Shown: positions 1 through 11,573 of the stretch, piece by piece
Numbering within the stretch: position 1 is the stretch's first letter
Layout: every line of letters begins with the position of its first letter
Assembly: GCA_932294295.1 (NCBI GenBank)
Contig: OW028573.1
Location: 15,148,155-15,212,154 of the forward strand
DNA: 64,000 nucleotides
Source of the DNA: Alitta virens
Taxonomy: Eukaryota > Annelida > Polychaeta > Phyllodocida > Nereididae
Reading direction: 5' to 3'
Notes under the pieces: generated by a model
Seen by the model: only the letters and a program-made list of their open reading frames with translations
The model's database searches: none
Told to the model about the DNA's origin: nothing
Made by a program: the position numbers and the translations under genes

Positions 1-2404
1 GGAAACTAACTGCAGTTTGTCAGAGCATTAATTGCATTAATTATAACCCAAGTCACATTTATGATAGTGTTATTAACAGCGTCTGCTAATTAATGTTTAT
101 TTGTTATATAGCACAATTCCAACATAAAATATTGCTCATAGCGCTTTAAAGTAAATAAATGAATAAAAATCTAAACATTCAGAATACAAAATTAAAAATT
201 GGAAATAATAATTACAGTAAAAAGCATGAGTTACAATTACTGCAAAGTGTGAGTTGATCGTGCTATCGGGTTGTTTTAAACCTTTGTCTCCACATTTCAT
301 TTAATTGAACCAAAACTCTAGAGGCTACATCAGACCTTACACCAGTTCCATTGCGTTTACCATTAAATGCACTTGCCAGTATACTGTATACTGTAAAATG
401 TCAACTTCTGTTCGGATAAAATTGCATAATTACCTTCTGAAACTTCCCACCAATCTTCAGGCAATTGCCGAGTCATTACTCTACTTTTTGTATTGACTCG
501 ATATTTTCAACATACAGAAAAACAGTCAAAGTAATTAATTATGTTGCAGGCTTTTTGCGAGGAAATGAATAAGTAGGCATTTTCTGCTTGGTGTCCTGAG
601 CAGAGGAGTCTCTGAGGACCTATTGCTTTTCTTGAAGAGGCAATTACAAGCAACACATGTGCCCCTAGGGTTCAGCCAGCCTGCTATATTTCCATCTGGC
701 CAAACTTGATGGTATTTTAATAAAGGAATGCCTCTGGCACTGTGCTGATTAAGAAATAATATACGAAAAAAAGAAAACGAACGACGGAATAAATGTAGTC
801 GGTATACTGGATATGATTATTATATGTCATCTTGCTTCTTTTTTTTTTCAACCCTTCATGATAGGTGCTCATTATATATCAGTATTACCAGTTGTGTTAA
901 TTGTACTAGGTGCTTAAAGATACATATATTTATTATTAGTTCATTACCTGGTGCTGAATATAGTTATTTATGTTTTTATTATGCCTTTTTTAAATTATAT
1001 TTTCTTTATTTATATGTATATATATTATTATTTTCTTCTCTTCCTTTTTATGACACATGTATCTGCACTGATATTGCGTTGTCAATAAAAGAATATAGCT
1101 TGGATGATCTCTAGTTCATCCAAGCAAGCAGAGTAAATCCGTCAAGTCTGTAAAAGCTTATTCAACAATGTTCAAGATATCATGATAATGAAACCAGTTA
1201 AATGCTATGATGATGCAATGCATTATACAACATGTTCAAGACATACAAAATGCATATATGGAAGGATGGACAAACAGACACACGGAAGATATGGCAAGAG
1301 AAGATAACCAACCTCTACCACCTGCTGTCTGAGACAATAAAGCCATTGCTTGGCTACCAACATCAGCGTCTTTCCTGGCTTTTGATACACTGGATGAAGA
1401 GTTGAGTTTTTTTCTAAACAACGAGCAATGTCAAAACTTATTTGGTGATTATATTATGTCCGCAGTAATTATTATATGAGATTACATTGAGTGACATAAT
1501 TGCCAGCTGACAGTTCTGCGGAACACATGCGCTGTAAGTGTACAACCGTTGCCTGCAAGCGCCTGCGGTGGAACCCCATGAATACAACCACCTTTTATAA
1601 TAAACACAAATTATCTTAAAATCTGGTCTAAATAACATATTAACATTGAAAAGTAATCAAACCTACTACATAAAAGATTGGTAGGAGTCCCTGTGAAATA
1701 TGGGCATAAACAATGAGGAAATGTCTCGTGTATATGACAGTTATAATAGAATGTAGTTGAAATAATATTTATCTAAAATGAAATGAATGATTCTGACTTG
1801 GGAGTTCTGCACCTGTTTCATAGTATTCAGAATGCCTTTTCTGTGGAATGATAAGCAGTGAGTTTGATTAACCCTTCCGCTCTCTTAATATGGTCAGATA
1901 AGAAGGAAATGAAGAGAAAGAAGCAGGTCAAGTGGCTCTCCTTGTGGTCATCCCTGCCTTGCATAATATTCGGACTGTCCAGCAAACTGATTATTTGAAT
2001 CCTACTAGCTGACTACCAGCTGATAAATGTCACTATAGAGTAAATGTTTGATCTATTTCCAAACAAATCTCTAATGTAAAAATTTTGATTAAAGCTGTAA
2101 ATACAATCAGATATAAATAAAAACCTTTGCCGGTAATGTTGTTGTAACAGATATGCTGAAACTAGAAACAAAAAGCATTGTTTACAGTTCAGGACTTATT
2201 ACATGTTATCTGTGTATATATTATTGTGCTATACTAATAAGAGGATAAACATGTACTGTCTTTAATGTTTATGTCAATATATATGATGTCACTTCTGCCA
2301 GTAATTATTTTTATCCCATACTTCATGGAGATGACACGACCTTATGCGCCACACTAAATAGTAACTACAGTAACCTCAGTACAGATAGACTAAATAATGA
2401 ACAG
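1..2404. other. Upstream intergenic DNA, no gene recognised
   Basis: This stretch is AT-rich with scattered short open frames that lack ATG context, splice signals or recognisable domains. I see no RNA gene or clear repeat boundary. A modestly less AT-rich part lies near 1500-1580. Nothing here can be annotated with support. Confidence 0.5.
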
Positions 2405-2745
2405 CTTCCATATCCAATAGAGTCTTTTCACTGAGCAGCCCTGAATTCATCAGGACATAAGTCTGTCATCTCTTCTTATTGCTGGTTTTGCTTCAGACAT
2501 AGTAGATCATAACTAACTGATTCCATAAGTATACTATTCTCAGGGAAAAAGCAGAAATCAATTGAATGATAAGATGTTAAATATACATTAAATGCATTAA
2601 AAATATTGCTGCTAGGATGCACTTTGCTACAGCCAATCACAATCGAGAGCAGGAACACTTCCAGCCAATGGAATATCAGTATTCTGTCGTAGCCATCTGG
2701 TGGAAATAGACTGAACCTTCCATGAAAGTTCACTATTGGTTTAAA
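2405..2745 (-). repeat. Dispersed repeat family R1, copy 1
   Basis: Read on the minus strand, this segment aligns by eye over about 340 bp with 11935-12249 on the plus strand. Shared landmarks in the same order are a 'ggaaggttc' block, 'ccaccagatggct', 'acagaatactg', 'attggctg' twice, 'tttaatgtatatt', 'gacttatgtc', and 'cagtgaaaagactct' at the end. No protein or tRNA-like part was recognised, so the class is unknown (perhaps a non-autonomous DNA element or a SINE). Confidence 0.6.
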
Positions 2746-3154
2746 GTGAAAAAGCTTTCCAATGCATACCATTAATGTATGATAAAATTGATTGCTATTC
2801 AAACTAATTTTGTCATGTTGACATATTATTTTATCTATTATAGTTTGTTTCATTTACAGATGTTTAATAGCTGTACAAGTTAAATCCTCGCGTTGATTCT
2901 CCAATGCCAATGGTGTATTAGTAACTGCACAGTGTTATCTTCTGCCTGAAAAATCTGTGGTGCATGGTCTAACCTATGAAGGCTGTGTTAAATGGTCACT
3001 TAATTGAATTGATAAATTGGACATTTAAGACAGGTGATTAATTATATGTCTATAATAGAGTGGGTAACACAATGAAAAGTCTGTCCAGGGAGTTGGAATG
3101 TATTGTCTGTTTAAAGCAGGTTAGCATTCTATACAGGTGGCTGCTATGGAAGGT

Positions 3155-3690
3155 GTGACTGACATGTACAGAGAAATTATGGATAGAGTTTGTAGAACAT
3201 TTTAATTTTCTGGGCATTATCCTAAATGACAAGTTAAAGTGGAATTCAAACATAGATTTGACAAGTAAAAGAGTTGCAAAAACTTTAGGTTTTATGAAAA
3301 AGCTAAAGAAATCTTTACCATCATATGCCCTTATGAATACATACAATGCCTTAATTTTGTCATACTTGAATTATTATCTGAGGAGGAAACATAATAAATT
3401 ATTCAAACTACAAAAAAAAAAGCACTTAGGATCATCACAATTAAAATTTTATAATATAAGTCCGTTACCAAAAAAAAAATTATATATTTTAAAACTAGAT
3501 GACTTCTGTGCACTGCATTACTTTTCTACTTATACGTTTTTTTTAGATATCCACAATATCAGTATCGTCTTACACGCCAAAGTTATACCTTACGTCTGCC
3601 TGCTGTCAGCCATGATTTTGCACAGTTCAGCATTTCCTACAAGTTTCCATTTTTTCTCTAATATTAATGTCTTTGCTGTTAAATGATTTT
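3155..3690 (+). pseudogene. LINE reverse-transcriptase C-terminal fragment
   Basis: An open frame reads ...EFVEHFNFLGIILNDKLKW, then K-R-V-A-K-T-L-G-F and a leucine-rich YNALILSYLNYY. This is the order found just after the RT fingers and palm in metazoan LINEs: an FLGI..D..L.W motif, a helical linker, then the S.L.Y motif. Further on, LQKK and an LK.DDF..LH stretch also fit the domain. The upstream frame is closed by stops near 3145, so EN and the catalytic RT core are missing. It is a 5'-truncated dead copy about 3 kb upstream of gene 1. The clade (CR1, L2 or RTE-like) cannot be decided. Confidence 0.7.
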
Positions 3691-3699
3691 GGCCAATTG

Positions 3700-4275
3700 G
3701 CTCTCATAGATATTCAACAGATGTACTGATACTCTTGACTTTTTTAAATAACCAATTTTAACCACTGTGTGTGTGTGTGTCACCATTGGCTCCATAATTA
3801 AGCAGTGTAACATTGTAAGACAAATGATGGCCTCTCAGTAACGATTGATGTACATTAACATCTGGGAAGGTCAACTCGCCCCTATTAGTTATAATATAAA
3901 TGGTATTAAAATAATAATTATGACACTCTGTGTAAGACAAATGGGCAAAATAAAAATATGAAACTGAAAAAAATTATACACATAATAAATTAGATTTAGG
4001 CTTATATTGATTTCCTTCTCAATGGTTACAAGCACGGCTGTAAATGTGTGGCATTTCGATACGAATGTGATCAGTTCTTATTCTACTTGAATTAGGGATT
4101 TTTCATTCAGCCTTATTAATTACTAATTAGTAATTACTGATTATGGATTTTATTCAGCCTGTTAAAAATTATTGAAGGCCACAAAACCAATACAATGGGG
4201 TTACTTTGCTTTTGCAATGCATGTAATTGACAATCAATTGCTCTCAATCAAATGCAAAAGCGATAGCGGGCAACT
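3700..4275. other. Intergenic, short (GT)n only
   Basis: It contains a short (GT)n tract at about 3767-3780 and otherwise featureless AT-rich DNA. No gene or repeat boundary was seen. Confidence 0.4.
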
Positions 4276-4276
4276 A

Positions 4277-4565
4277 CATGTGTGGCTCAGTGTTAAGGCA
4301 TCTGCCAGTTAAGGGTTTCAGGTTCAACTCCCTGACAGGGCTGTTGCCAGTGTCGGCAGCATGAATTGTAACCTTTAGGTGCCTTGCACTTGCGTCCATG
4401 CTAGGGCAAGTAAAACATCCCGCTCATTTTGATGATTCTTCGTTTAGAGCGTGTACTCCAATTCTTACCATCGCATCATTACGTCTGTGTCTGGCAGCTG
4501 GTCATATTAACTGACCTAGTTTCAGATCAGTAGCATTGAGACAATATAATACAATAAAATAAAAT
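4277..4565 (+). repeat. tRNA-derived SINE, family B, longest copy
   Basis: The head carries an A-box-like TGGCTCAGTGTTAAGG at about 4283 and a perfect B-box core ggttcaactcc at 4321-4331, so it derives from a tRNA-like Pol III promoter. The body has 'ggcaagtaaaac', 'acgtctgtgtctggcagctggtcat' (in two parts) and 'agcattgagaca', and ends in an AATA/ACAATA-rich tail. The same body modules recur at 11130-11230, 14110-14290, 27835-27930, 31225-31395 and 44960-45115. This is the only copy with both the head and the tail. Confidence 0.75.
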
Positions 4566-4650
4566 GCAAGACAATAGTATTTTAGGTCTATGACATAATC
4601 AGACAAATGCTTAAAAAATTCCACTCAACTACAGTTGGAATAACAAAGTA

Positions 4651-4831
4651 CTGTATGTCTGTCTGTCTAACTGTCAGTTTGTCTTCTTCCTGTCTATTTG
4701 TCTGTCTAGCTGTTTGTCTGTCTGTCTGTCGGTCTGACTGTCTGTCTGACTGTCTGTTTGTCTGTGTTGCTTGTACCCTTTATCCCCCGCAAGATTTGCG
4801 TGACTATTATCAAGGGGGGGGGGGGGGGGGG
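4651..4831. repeat. (TGTC)n microsatellite and G18 run
   Basis: A degenerate TGTC/TGTT tetranucleotide array spans about 4651-4764. About 50 bp further on there is an uninterrupted run of 18 G at 4814-4831. A similar TGTC array lies at 14493-14575. Confidence 0.9.
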
Positions 4832-5400
4832 CTAATCCGCCGAATGAATATCAATAACTATAAATACACAGAAGATTCTCATTTGTAAATCACTCCAGAC
4901 ACATAAACCCGCCACGATAAATTTAGTGTTGATTTGTAAATTCGAAATTCTCCACAAACAGATGGTAAAACATTCTTCAGTATCACCATATTCTAAATAT
5001 CAATTTTCCACAACAACTTAGCCCTTTTTATTCTAAACCTGGTAATTCTAATAAAGAAAAAAAAAGAAGAAAACATTCACATTATTTGTTTCAACTTAAT
5101 GACTGCCATTCCTTTGGGTTGTCAGGCAATATTGGATCGCATATATATTTATGAAAATACCAAAGTAGAACAAAAATTTAAATTGAGAAATATAATTGCA
5201 TGTGATGACCACGAGGCGTTGACTAAATGTCAAAAGTGTGGGTTATGCGTTGTACATCAAACGGCATTACCTTTTAACAGCAATCTTCTGCTTTTGAAAT
5301 CATATATTCTTACAACAAATTTTTCAAAATGAATTTACCACAGACGTTTTCGCAACTGGTGCATTTTGGACTAACACGCAATTGAGGCATCACTTCACAC

Positions 5401-5440
5401 GAACTTCACTCGAACTTCACTCGAACTTCACTCGAACTTC
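5401..5440. repeat. 11-bp tandem repeat
   Basis: Three and a half exact copies of gaacttcactc. The preceding 'cacttcacac' looks like a degenerate first unit. Confidence 0.85.
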
Positions 5441-5586
5441 AAGTGAACATCACTTTCATTTCAAGTCGATTTTGCGTCCACCAATTGTGTCTTGGGCAAC
5501 TAGAACTTTTTGTAAAGTGAAGTTAACCCCAGAGCTCTGCAGACTTAGAAATTACCAACAAATAACTAAGTTATTGATAACAAAGT

Positions 5587-5700
5587 GAGGAGGAGGAGGA
5601 GGAGGAGGAGGAGGAGGAGGAGGAGGAGGAGGAGGAGGAGGAGGAGGAGGAGGAGGAGGAGGAGGAGGAGGAGGAGGAGGAGGAGGAGGAGGAGGAGGAG
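5587..5700. repeat. (GGA)n microsatellite, about 38 units
   Basis: An uninterrupted AGG trinucleotide array of about 113 bp. It makes open frames for poly-Arg on the plus strand and poly-Pro or poly-Ser on the minus strand, which should not be taken for genes. All purines lie on one strand, so it is a mirror repeat that could form triplex DNA. It lies about 1 kb upstream of the gene 1 start codon. Confidence 0.97.
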
Positions 5701-6300
5701 CGTAATTTCTGCGCACTGGGAACCTCAACACACAACGCGATGTTCCCTTTGCAACTGCATACATACCAGATAATACACCGCTTACATATCAAGAAGGCTT
5801 TGGGCTTTAGTTGGAATCCTTACAGCAATTCAAATTAGACTTATTTTTCACGCTAAACCTTTAAGGACCAACCGTTTAGGAAGGTAGCTTAAAAAAAGAC
5901 CAATCTTTGCTAATGAGAGGATTCTTTCTCCAAACAAAACATGTAATTAAGGAATGGTGATTAAAACTGCAATGTGCCTAAAATCTGCTCTAATCAAGGG
6001 TGGCAAAGTTTTGTGAAGAAGTTCATATCTCTTCAAGATCTTAAGGTGCCATGTCAAATCCCTAGGAAGGTGCAATTCCTCAATAGCTTTGTAAAACCTC
6101 ATTTCAGAGGTTCTGCGTAAACCTCTTTGCCTCAACAAGAAAAGAAAGTTTCTCAAAGCACTGGGAGGCGAGTAAACACATGTCCCTGCCTAAACCAACA
6201 TGTATCACTGGGCAGATCGTGGTGCCTTGTGCTACACCACAGCCTTGTATAAACTGTCTACGTTGACACTATCGGATCCCCACTTACAAAGCTGACACTG
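5701..6300. other. Upstream flank of gene 1
   Basis: A 69-codon open frame on the minus strand (about 5947-6156) has no recognisable domain and no convincing splice or start context. The rest holds no feature I can name. Confidence 0.35.
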
Positions 6301-6309
6301 TTTTACTTC

Positions 6310-6318
6310 TATAAATAG
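6310..6318 (+). promoter_or_regulatory. Possible TATA box (TATAAATAG)
   Basis: A consensus TATAAATAG lies about 390 bp upstream of the gene 1 ATG, in a locally less AT-rich stretch. The transcription start is not known, and one motif in AT-rich DNA is weak evidence. Confidence 0.25.
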
Positions 6319-6499
6319 ACCTTAATTTACTTTGTAAAATTCACGAGGGGGTGGGGTTCTCAGGCTGCAGCCAAGGGAATTGACTTTGCTGTAACCCCGA
6401 GGGACAGTCCAATCACCGCAGCTGGTGCTGCAATGGATAAAGCCAGCATGACAGGTTGCTTGCATCACAGAGCACTGACCAATCATCTCGCACTATGCT

Positions 6500-6511
6500 G
6501 TGACGTCACAA
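6500..6511. promoter_or_regulatory. Full CRE palindrome (TGACGTCA)
   Basis: The 12-bp palindrome TGTGACGTCACA contains a perfect cAMP-response element about 195 bp upstream of the gene 1 start codon. CREB/ATF proteins bind this site in animals. Use as a proximal promoter element is an inference from position. Confidence 0.45.
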
Positions 6512-6700
6512 GTGGTGGCGCTCCTAATGGTGCGTTCTGGGCGTCCTGATGCACATGCTGCGTAGGCCAGGAGCCAGGAGGAGTCGTGTCTAGCAACAAA
6601 CTGCAACCTGCGCCTGTGAAAAACACCTGTCTGCTGTGATCACTGTGCCTCCTTAGCAACACTTAGAAATAGACAACGAAAGAAAAAAAAATTCAAAAAG

Positions 6701-6914
6701 ATGGAGGGACTGAAAAATGACACCCCATCTTACAACAACAGGACTTTTTCGTTTGATTCGGTTTGGTGGAATAACTCTGACTCTGCTCTCAACGGCAGTA
6801 ACTTCACCAACAGCTATCCAATGTGGAATCCTGTGAAAAACCCATTTGATGACCTCTACATTAAGGCAATTTTCATTACCATGTACAGTATCGTTTTTGG
6901 ATTTTGCTTTTTCG
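6701..6914 (+). CDS. Trissin receptor-like GPCR, exon 1 (N-terminus and start of TM1)
   Basis: Exon 1 encodes residues 1-71 and the first base of Gly72. The ATG has 'aaaag' before it and lies downstream of the CRE. The extracellular N-terminus has five N-glycosylation sequons (Asn6, 13, 24, 31, 34), as expected for a class A receptor, and no obvious cleaved signal peptide. TM1 begins at about residue 54 (YIKAIFITMYSIVFGFCFF). The donor is g|gtaagt at 6915, a strong consensus, and splits a Gly codon in phase 1. Joining to 37219 restores the invariant TM1 Gly-Asn. The FIT.Y..VF..CFFGN pattern across the junction matches arthropod trissin receptors as I know the family. Function is described under exon 3. 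Confidence 0.88.
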
Positions 6915-7576
6915 GTAAGTCTTTTCATTCACAACCCGTTTTTCGTATCTTTTATATATTTCTTCTCTCGCGGGCACTAATTGACAGATAATATCATTAT
7001 TAAAATATACCCATGATAATGATTGGTTACAATATCGTCTACAAGATGGGAGTAGTAACACAAAGCAATGTCACATCATTTACAATATAGATGTGGCCCA
7101 ATTCGATTTGGCATTTTCTATCAAAGGAGGAATGAAGTGTGTATATCTAATCAAGGGAGGGGGTACAGAGAGAGCTTGTCCTTGCTTGATTAAGCGACGC
7201 TGTTAATGCAAAGAATAATGGTGCTACAAGTGCAGTCCCTTGTGGAACTCCAAAACACGATTTAAGGAGAATCATTGGTATTCGCGGGTCATTGGAATTC
7301 TATGGTTTGTTGCAAATTGACAAATCATCCTGTACCCATGTAGAGCATCAGACAAGCAGGGCGAGGGGCACTACAAGACAAAGACAGTGCTGACACATTC
7401 CACTCTGATTGACATCGATGGGGATTTAAATGATGGAGATGAAAAAGGGGAGATTTTACCCTATTAATCTCATATCCTTCCTTCTTAGCGAACCCATCCA
7501 GTTCCAGTCTTAATGCCTGTCGCCCCCGATTCCCTGATCTCAGTTGCAGCTGCATGAAGCCATAATAGTCACTCAC

Positions 7577-7803
7577 CAAGACACCTCACTATTAAGACTA
7601 CCATGATACAAAGAACGCCTGGTTATCAAGACCACCCCACTATTAAACGATCCTGTCTTTAATAACAATAATAATACAATAATAATTTTATTTGCCTTCA
7701 TGTAGAAGAGTATAAAAAATAGGACAAAAAGATATTAAAAACAATCATTAAAAGAATTATTTAAAAACATATGACTTAACCACCTCACTATTAAAACCAC
7801 CCA
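7577..7803 (+). repeat. AAGACCACC-type dispersed repeat, clustered units
   Basis: Three units of the pattern 'cacctcactattaagac' or 'accaccccactattaaa' occur at 7577-7605, 7626-7650 and 7776-7803. Related units recur at 27429, 33101, 39596 and 52595. Confidence 0.55.
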
Positions 7804-7856
7804 AACAACATGCCACATTGGTTGGACGTTGGTTGGACGTTGGTTTGACGTTGATT

Positions 7857-8655
7857 AGAGTTAGAGTTTATTTATTTTTACCAATCTCCGCAAATACAAT
7901 TTTACAACTTAATGTTACGTAATACATGAATATCACAAAACTGACTGGTAATGGGGCTGCACCCGAGTATAACAATATACAGTAACCCATAGGGTGGATG
8001 CCCCCCAGAAAACGAAATTATTTTTTTTTACTCAATGAAAAATACAGAATATATAAAACAAGGCAACAAGAAAACGAGAAAAATTTAAAATAAACACTTG
8101 ACTTAAGTTTCGATTATCAACACCATTTTTCAATGAAAAAAAAAATAACAAATTATATATAATGCTAATAATGATTGAAACGTGATTTTGAATAGGTTTT
8201 TACAAAAGATGTTTTAGTATTTACATTTCTTAATGTTTCTATTTCTAGTTGCTATGTTATGTGATGGAATTTCAAATAAATTGGCAATACGTTTTAGCAG
8301 GGTATCATTCACATACCTATATGAAATACCTAACAGAGACAAATCTACTAAATCTTCTAACACAATAATCTCAGCTTTCTTATAAAATGGGCTTAGTCTG
8401 GTTCTTCTGTTTAATTTAAACATTGCTCTGACAGCTTGGTTTTGTTTAACCTTCAATTTCTTTAGATTGCTGGCTTTTAACATAGGACCTCAGTCGCTCA
8501 GGGCATAATTCAAATGACTCTGGACATTCGCAAAATAAACAAGACATTTTGTAAACATAGGAAGTATATTTTTTACCATATTAATACTATATATTCCAGC
8601 CATCAATTTAGATAGAAGATATTTGACATGAATATACCATTCAAGATATTCATTT
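7857..8655 (-). pseudogene. LINE 3' end with RT C-terminal fragment and 3' UTR
   Basis: The coding part is about 8214-8650 on the minus strand. It reads YLEWYIHVKYLLSKLMAGIY, then a typical ..SHLNYALSD[stop]G block, QNQAVRAMFKL, then FYKKAEIIVLEDLVDLSLL and a terminal HNIATRNRN. This is the standard order of a LINE RT C-terminal region (L.W..H, S.L.Y...WG, Q..A.R, LF....L...D...L, H.TR). The Trp expected before Gly is a TGA stop, so the copy is dead. Below 8214 a 3' UTR runs to about 7857 and ends in AAATAAATAAACTCTAACTC. The catalytic core and EN are absent. Confidence 0.8.
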
Positions 8656-8936
8656 GACGATGGTGCGACATTGGCAGGAAGTCGACCCCATCTGGAATGC
8701 TATCTGGATGTCTGTATCAATCGAAAAAGTATCTCCCACCAAAATATTTTGAAATCCAGTCATTCTGAATGAGTGCATCATCACTCTTACACTGGACACT
8801 ATTTAATAAGACCACCTCTGAATGTGATTGTGGCTTTTGAAATATAATATTATTGAGATCGTTACCACAAAACATTGATTTTATAGTATAATCCAAAATA
8901 AATGTCCACTTGTATTTTTGTCTTATTTTTACATAC

Positions 8937-9290
8937 ATGTCATGGAGAAGCACAAAATAGATATACATGTTACTAAGAAGTCAAATCCCAACTTTCTAAC
9001 CCAAAAAATCCCTCTCTGTAAAAATTAACTTCAAGTTTCCTATTTATGAAATGATAATTGTTTGCCATTTTGTCATTATAGCCAATTGTTATGGTCACAA
9101 AGCACCAGCAGAAATTAAAATGGTGAATAATAGCAAACTTCAATTATTTTACTTCCATGAAGGGTTTTTATCAGCTAGAATTTGGGATTTGTAATGTTGC
9201 GAAAATTTGTGTCCATTTTGTGCTGTTCCATGGTAAAATATTACCAAAAAGTAGGGGGATATTCATTTTGAATCCCAGTATAATCCGACA
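8937..9290 (+). repeat. Dispersed repeat family R2, copy A
   Basis: It aligns by eye with 50391-50700 in the same orientation. Shared blocks are 'ggagaagcacaaaa', 'aatcccaactttc', 'ttaacttcaa', a 'cattatggcca' type block followed by 'atggtc.ca.ag.a.cagcagaaa', 'tttatcagc.agaa' and 'attcattttgaat'. A third, internally deleted copy lies at 22742-22850. The class is unknown. Confidence 0.55.
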
Positions 9291-10988
9291 GTGGCCTTAA
9301 CAGTGAAGTTAATATGTGTACTGAAAATGTGTGTTTTGTGGCCTTTTGCAACTTAGCTCCAAGCAACCACCTCTCCGAGAGAATTAGACCAGGGAGCAGG
9401 CAAGGCTGGTGAAATTAAATTAATGCCCACTCTGTCAACCTCCAATAAACCCAGCCAAATACTTGGTCTCTCCAATTCCTCCCCTGCCTTTCCACAACCG
9501 TAATTTTTTTTCTTAATCCTGCCCACAATTTGGCAAATGTAGCCACAATTTGGCAGTGGTAATGGTTATTGGCTCCAGCATGGTACCAGGAAAGTTTGCA
9601 ATGTGATATTAGAGTTTTTGCTTTCAAAATTTAGACTATTTATTAAAATTAATATAGACTTTGCCTCATCACCCACTGCCAAGATCTGAAAGTGCGATTG
9701 TCATTATTACGAATGTTTCATGAGCAAGAAATCGTGCAAAATTAATTGAATAAATTAACGATGGGTAATCATACCAAACGAAAAAAGTATATCAGATTGT
9801 GTCATTGAATATAAAACTAAATAATAAATATTTTATATGTTATTATTACATTATAATCGTGAAACATCATGCCTAACTTCAACATAACTTTGAAGAACGT
9901 CCGTTACTTTAGAAAAATCTGACTTTGAACATCAAACGAAAATGTTTTTAAAATGGTGTAGGCAAGCAATATAAGGTTCAAGCGACATGAAAACAATGCC
10001 ATGTTGCATTGTCACAAATTCAATCCCGAAACATTGGACAATGACATGATTCTGCCTCTGGACATGAGATGTCAAAATCAGATTTTGACAAGCCATTTTG
10101 TCAGATTCACAATTAAAATAATTCTTGCAGAACAGGTAATACACTTATGAAGTGTGGTTGAATGTCCTAATGTTTATGTCCTAAATTATAAGAAAATTAT
10201 GATAAACCTCATTTTGACCTAAAGTTTGTGAAATGATTTTTAATTGCTGTTCTGATGAGAAAAGCAGTCATCAAATGCTGTTACTACAAGGTCACCCAGC
10301 AAGAGAAGAAATGGCAAATAATTATTCACTCAGGTCACGGTCTCTAATTCATTTTCTTAAGTGCCTATTTAAAAAAAGATGTTACGCTTTACCAAAATCT
10401 ACTTTCTTATCAATTCGTTACATTAAATCTAATGCAGCATGAGACATAATTCCTTTAATATTCCTGATCAGAATGTACATCTACAAATTTTATTTTAATT
10501 TCTAACCAAAAAAATAAAAGTAAGAGAACACGATGCAATTAAAACATTTCATAGTGTCTAAGGGCCTCCTTGTTCTCTGAATACGTACAAGACATGTAGC
10601 GGTTTAATTGAACAACATGTTCACTATATTGGACATACATTTGCCAAAATGCAACGTAATTCGTGGAGAGTTCATCCAGAGACTTTCGATAGAGTTGTGG
10701 TCTGATTTTGAAATGCGATTATAATTCACTGCTTATTCAGAGCTTGCTGTGAGGTTCAACTTCAGAGCAAATCTGTCCCTCTCTAAAAGCAGCAACCATT
10801 AGCATCCCGGGCCTCTGATTCCAGTCGCTTTGGGCGTCTTGGCTGATTTGTCCAACTGAATTCCCCTCAATCAGTATTTCTCAAAAAGAACATCTGGTTA
10901 GCCGTGTTCAATCTCATTATCCAACCTCATAATATGGAAGAAAAATGCCTATCATAGCATGCAGTGATTCGTAACACGCAGTGATGCA
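9291..10988. other. Intronic, nothing recognised
   Basis: AT-rich DNA without tandem repeats. A 69-codon open frame near 10233-10442 has no recognisable domain and is not supported as a gene. Confidence 0.4.
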
Positions 10989-11018
10989 TATCTAACTACC
11001 TATCTACCTATCCATCTG

Positions 11019-11071
<53 letters not shown>

Positions 11072-11095
11072 TCTACCTATCTAGCTATCTATCTT
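10989..11095. repeat. (TATC)n microsatellite
   Basis: Tetranucleotide array, uninterrupted at about 11019-11071 and degenerate at both flanks. Confidence 0.95.
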
Positions 11096-11129
11096 GCTAT
11101 GCAGCCCACTAAGTCAAGTTCTTGTGGCT

Positions 11130-11230
11130 CATGAGTATTGATTAATGAGGTGAGAGAGAAGAGTCCACCCATGTTACACATTCACCCCATGGGCGAGGTA
11201 TTTTGCTTACTCAGCATAGACACAGAGTAC
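11130..11230 (-). repeat. SINE family B, body fragment
   Basis: The minus strand carries 'gtaagcaaaatacc', 'ccatggggtgaatgtgtaac' and 'atgggtggactc' in order. These match the body modules at 14140, 27840 and 31240. The tRNA-like head is missing. Confidence 0.5.
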
Positions 11231-11323
11231 AAGTACATCTATGTGTTTAACTCCTCAATCCTCCATCTGCAAACCTGATTGCAACCAGATTGTTTCCTGT
11301 GGTAAAAACAAGGTGCACTTTCT

Positions 11324-11573
11324 TCAGTCACATGCTGGGCTGGAGGGTGGCTTGGCTGGTCCCTCTGACTCCATGAAGTGAGTATTGCCCAAAGTACCCA
11401 GGGCCTTCCTCACAAGCACTTTCTGGCCAACAGAAATCACAGTTCTCCTAATATCTTCAGGTTTAGAGAACTTCCAGATCGCATAGTCCTTGAGTCTTTA
11501 AAGCTTTTTGGGTGTCAGAGCCAAACTTGCTCTCCTTAGCCAAATCCCGAAAATCAAAATTCTCATCAGCCAT
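11324..11573 (-). pseudogene. Frameshifted mobile-element ORF with a small helical N-terminal domain
   Basis: From an ATG at 11573 the frame reads MADENFDFRDLAKESKF, then ...ALKTQGLCDLEVL and a stop at 11463. Shifting by one base, an open frame at 11324-11464 continues with KPEDIRRTVISVGQ, then KVLVRKALGTLG and a Pro/Ser-rich end. Read together this is one short helical domain: an acidic start, 'L...GL.dLe.L', then 'PEDI....I..GQ..L...AL'. I associate this SAM-like pattern with the N-termini of invertebrate retroelement or transposon-borne proteins, but I cannot name the family. One frameshift separates the halves, so the copy is inactive. A SINE fragment lies just beyond it. Confidence 0.5.

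Noticed and set aside
5552..5792. Poly-Arg, poly-Pro and poly-Ser proteins
   Set aside because: They are translations of the (GGA)n microsatellite.
5947..6156. A 69-codon minus-strand exon upstream of gene 1
   Set aside because: No recognisable domain, no ATG with support, and no convincing splice sites.
10989..11095. A CRISPR-like or satellite array
   Set aside because: It is a simple TATC microsatellite, and no spaced repeats occur anywhere in the window.
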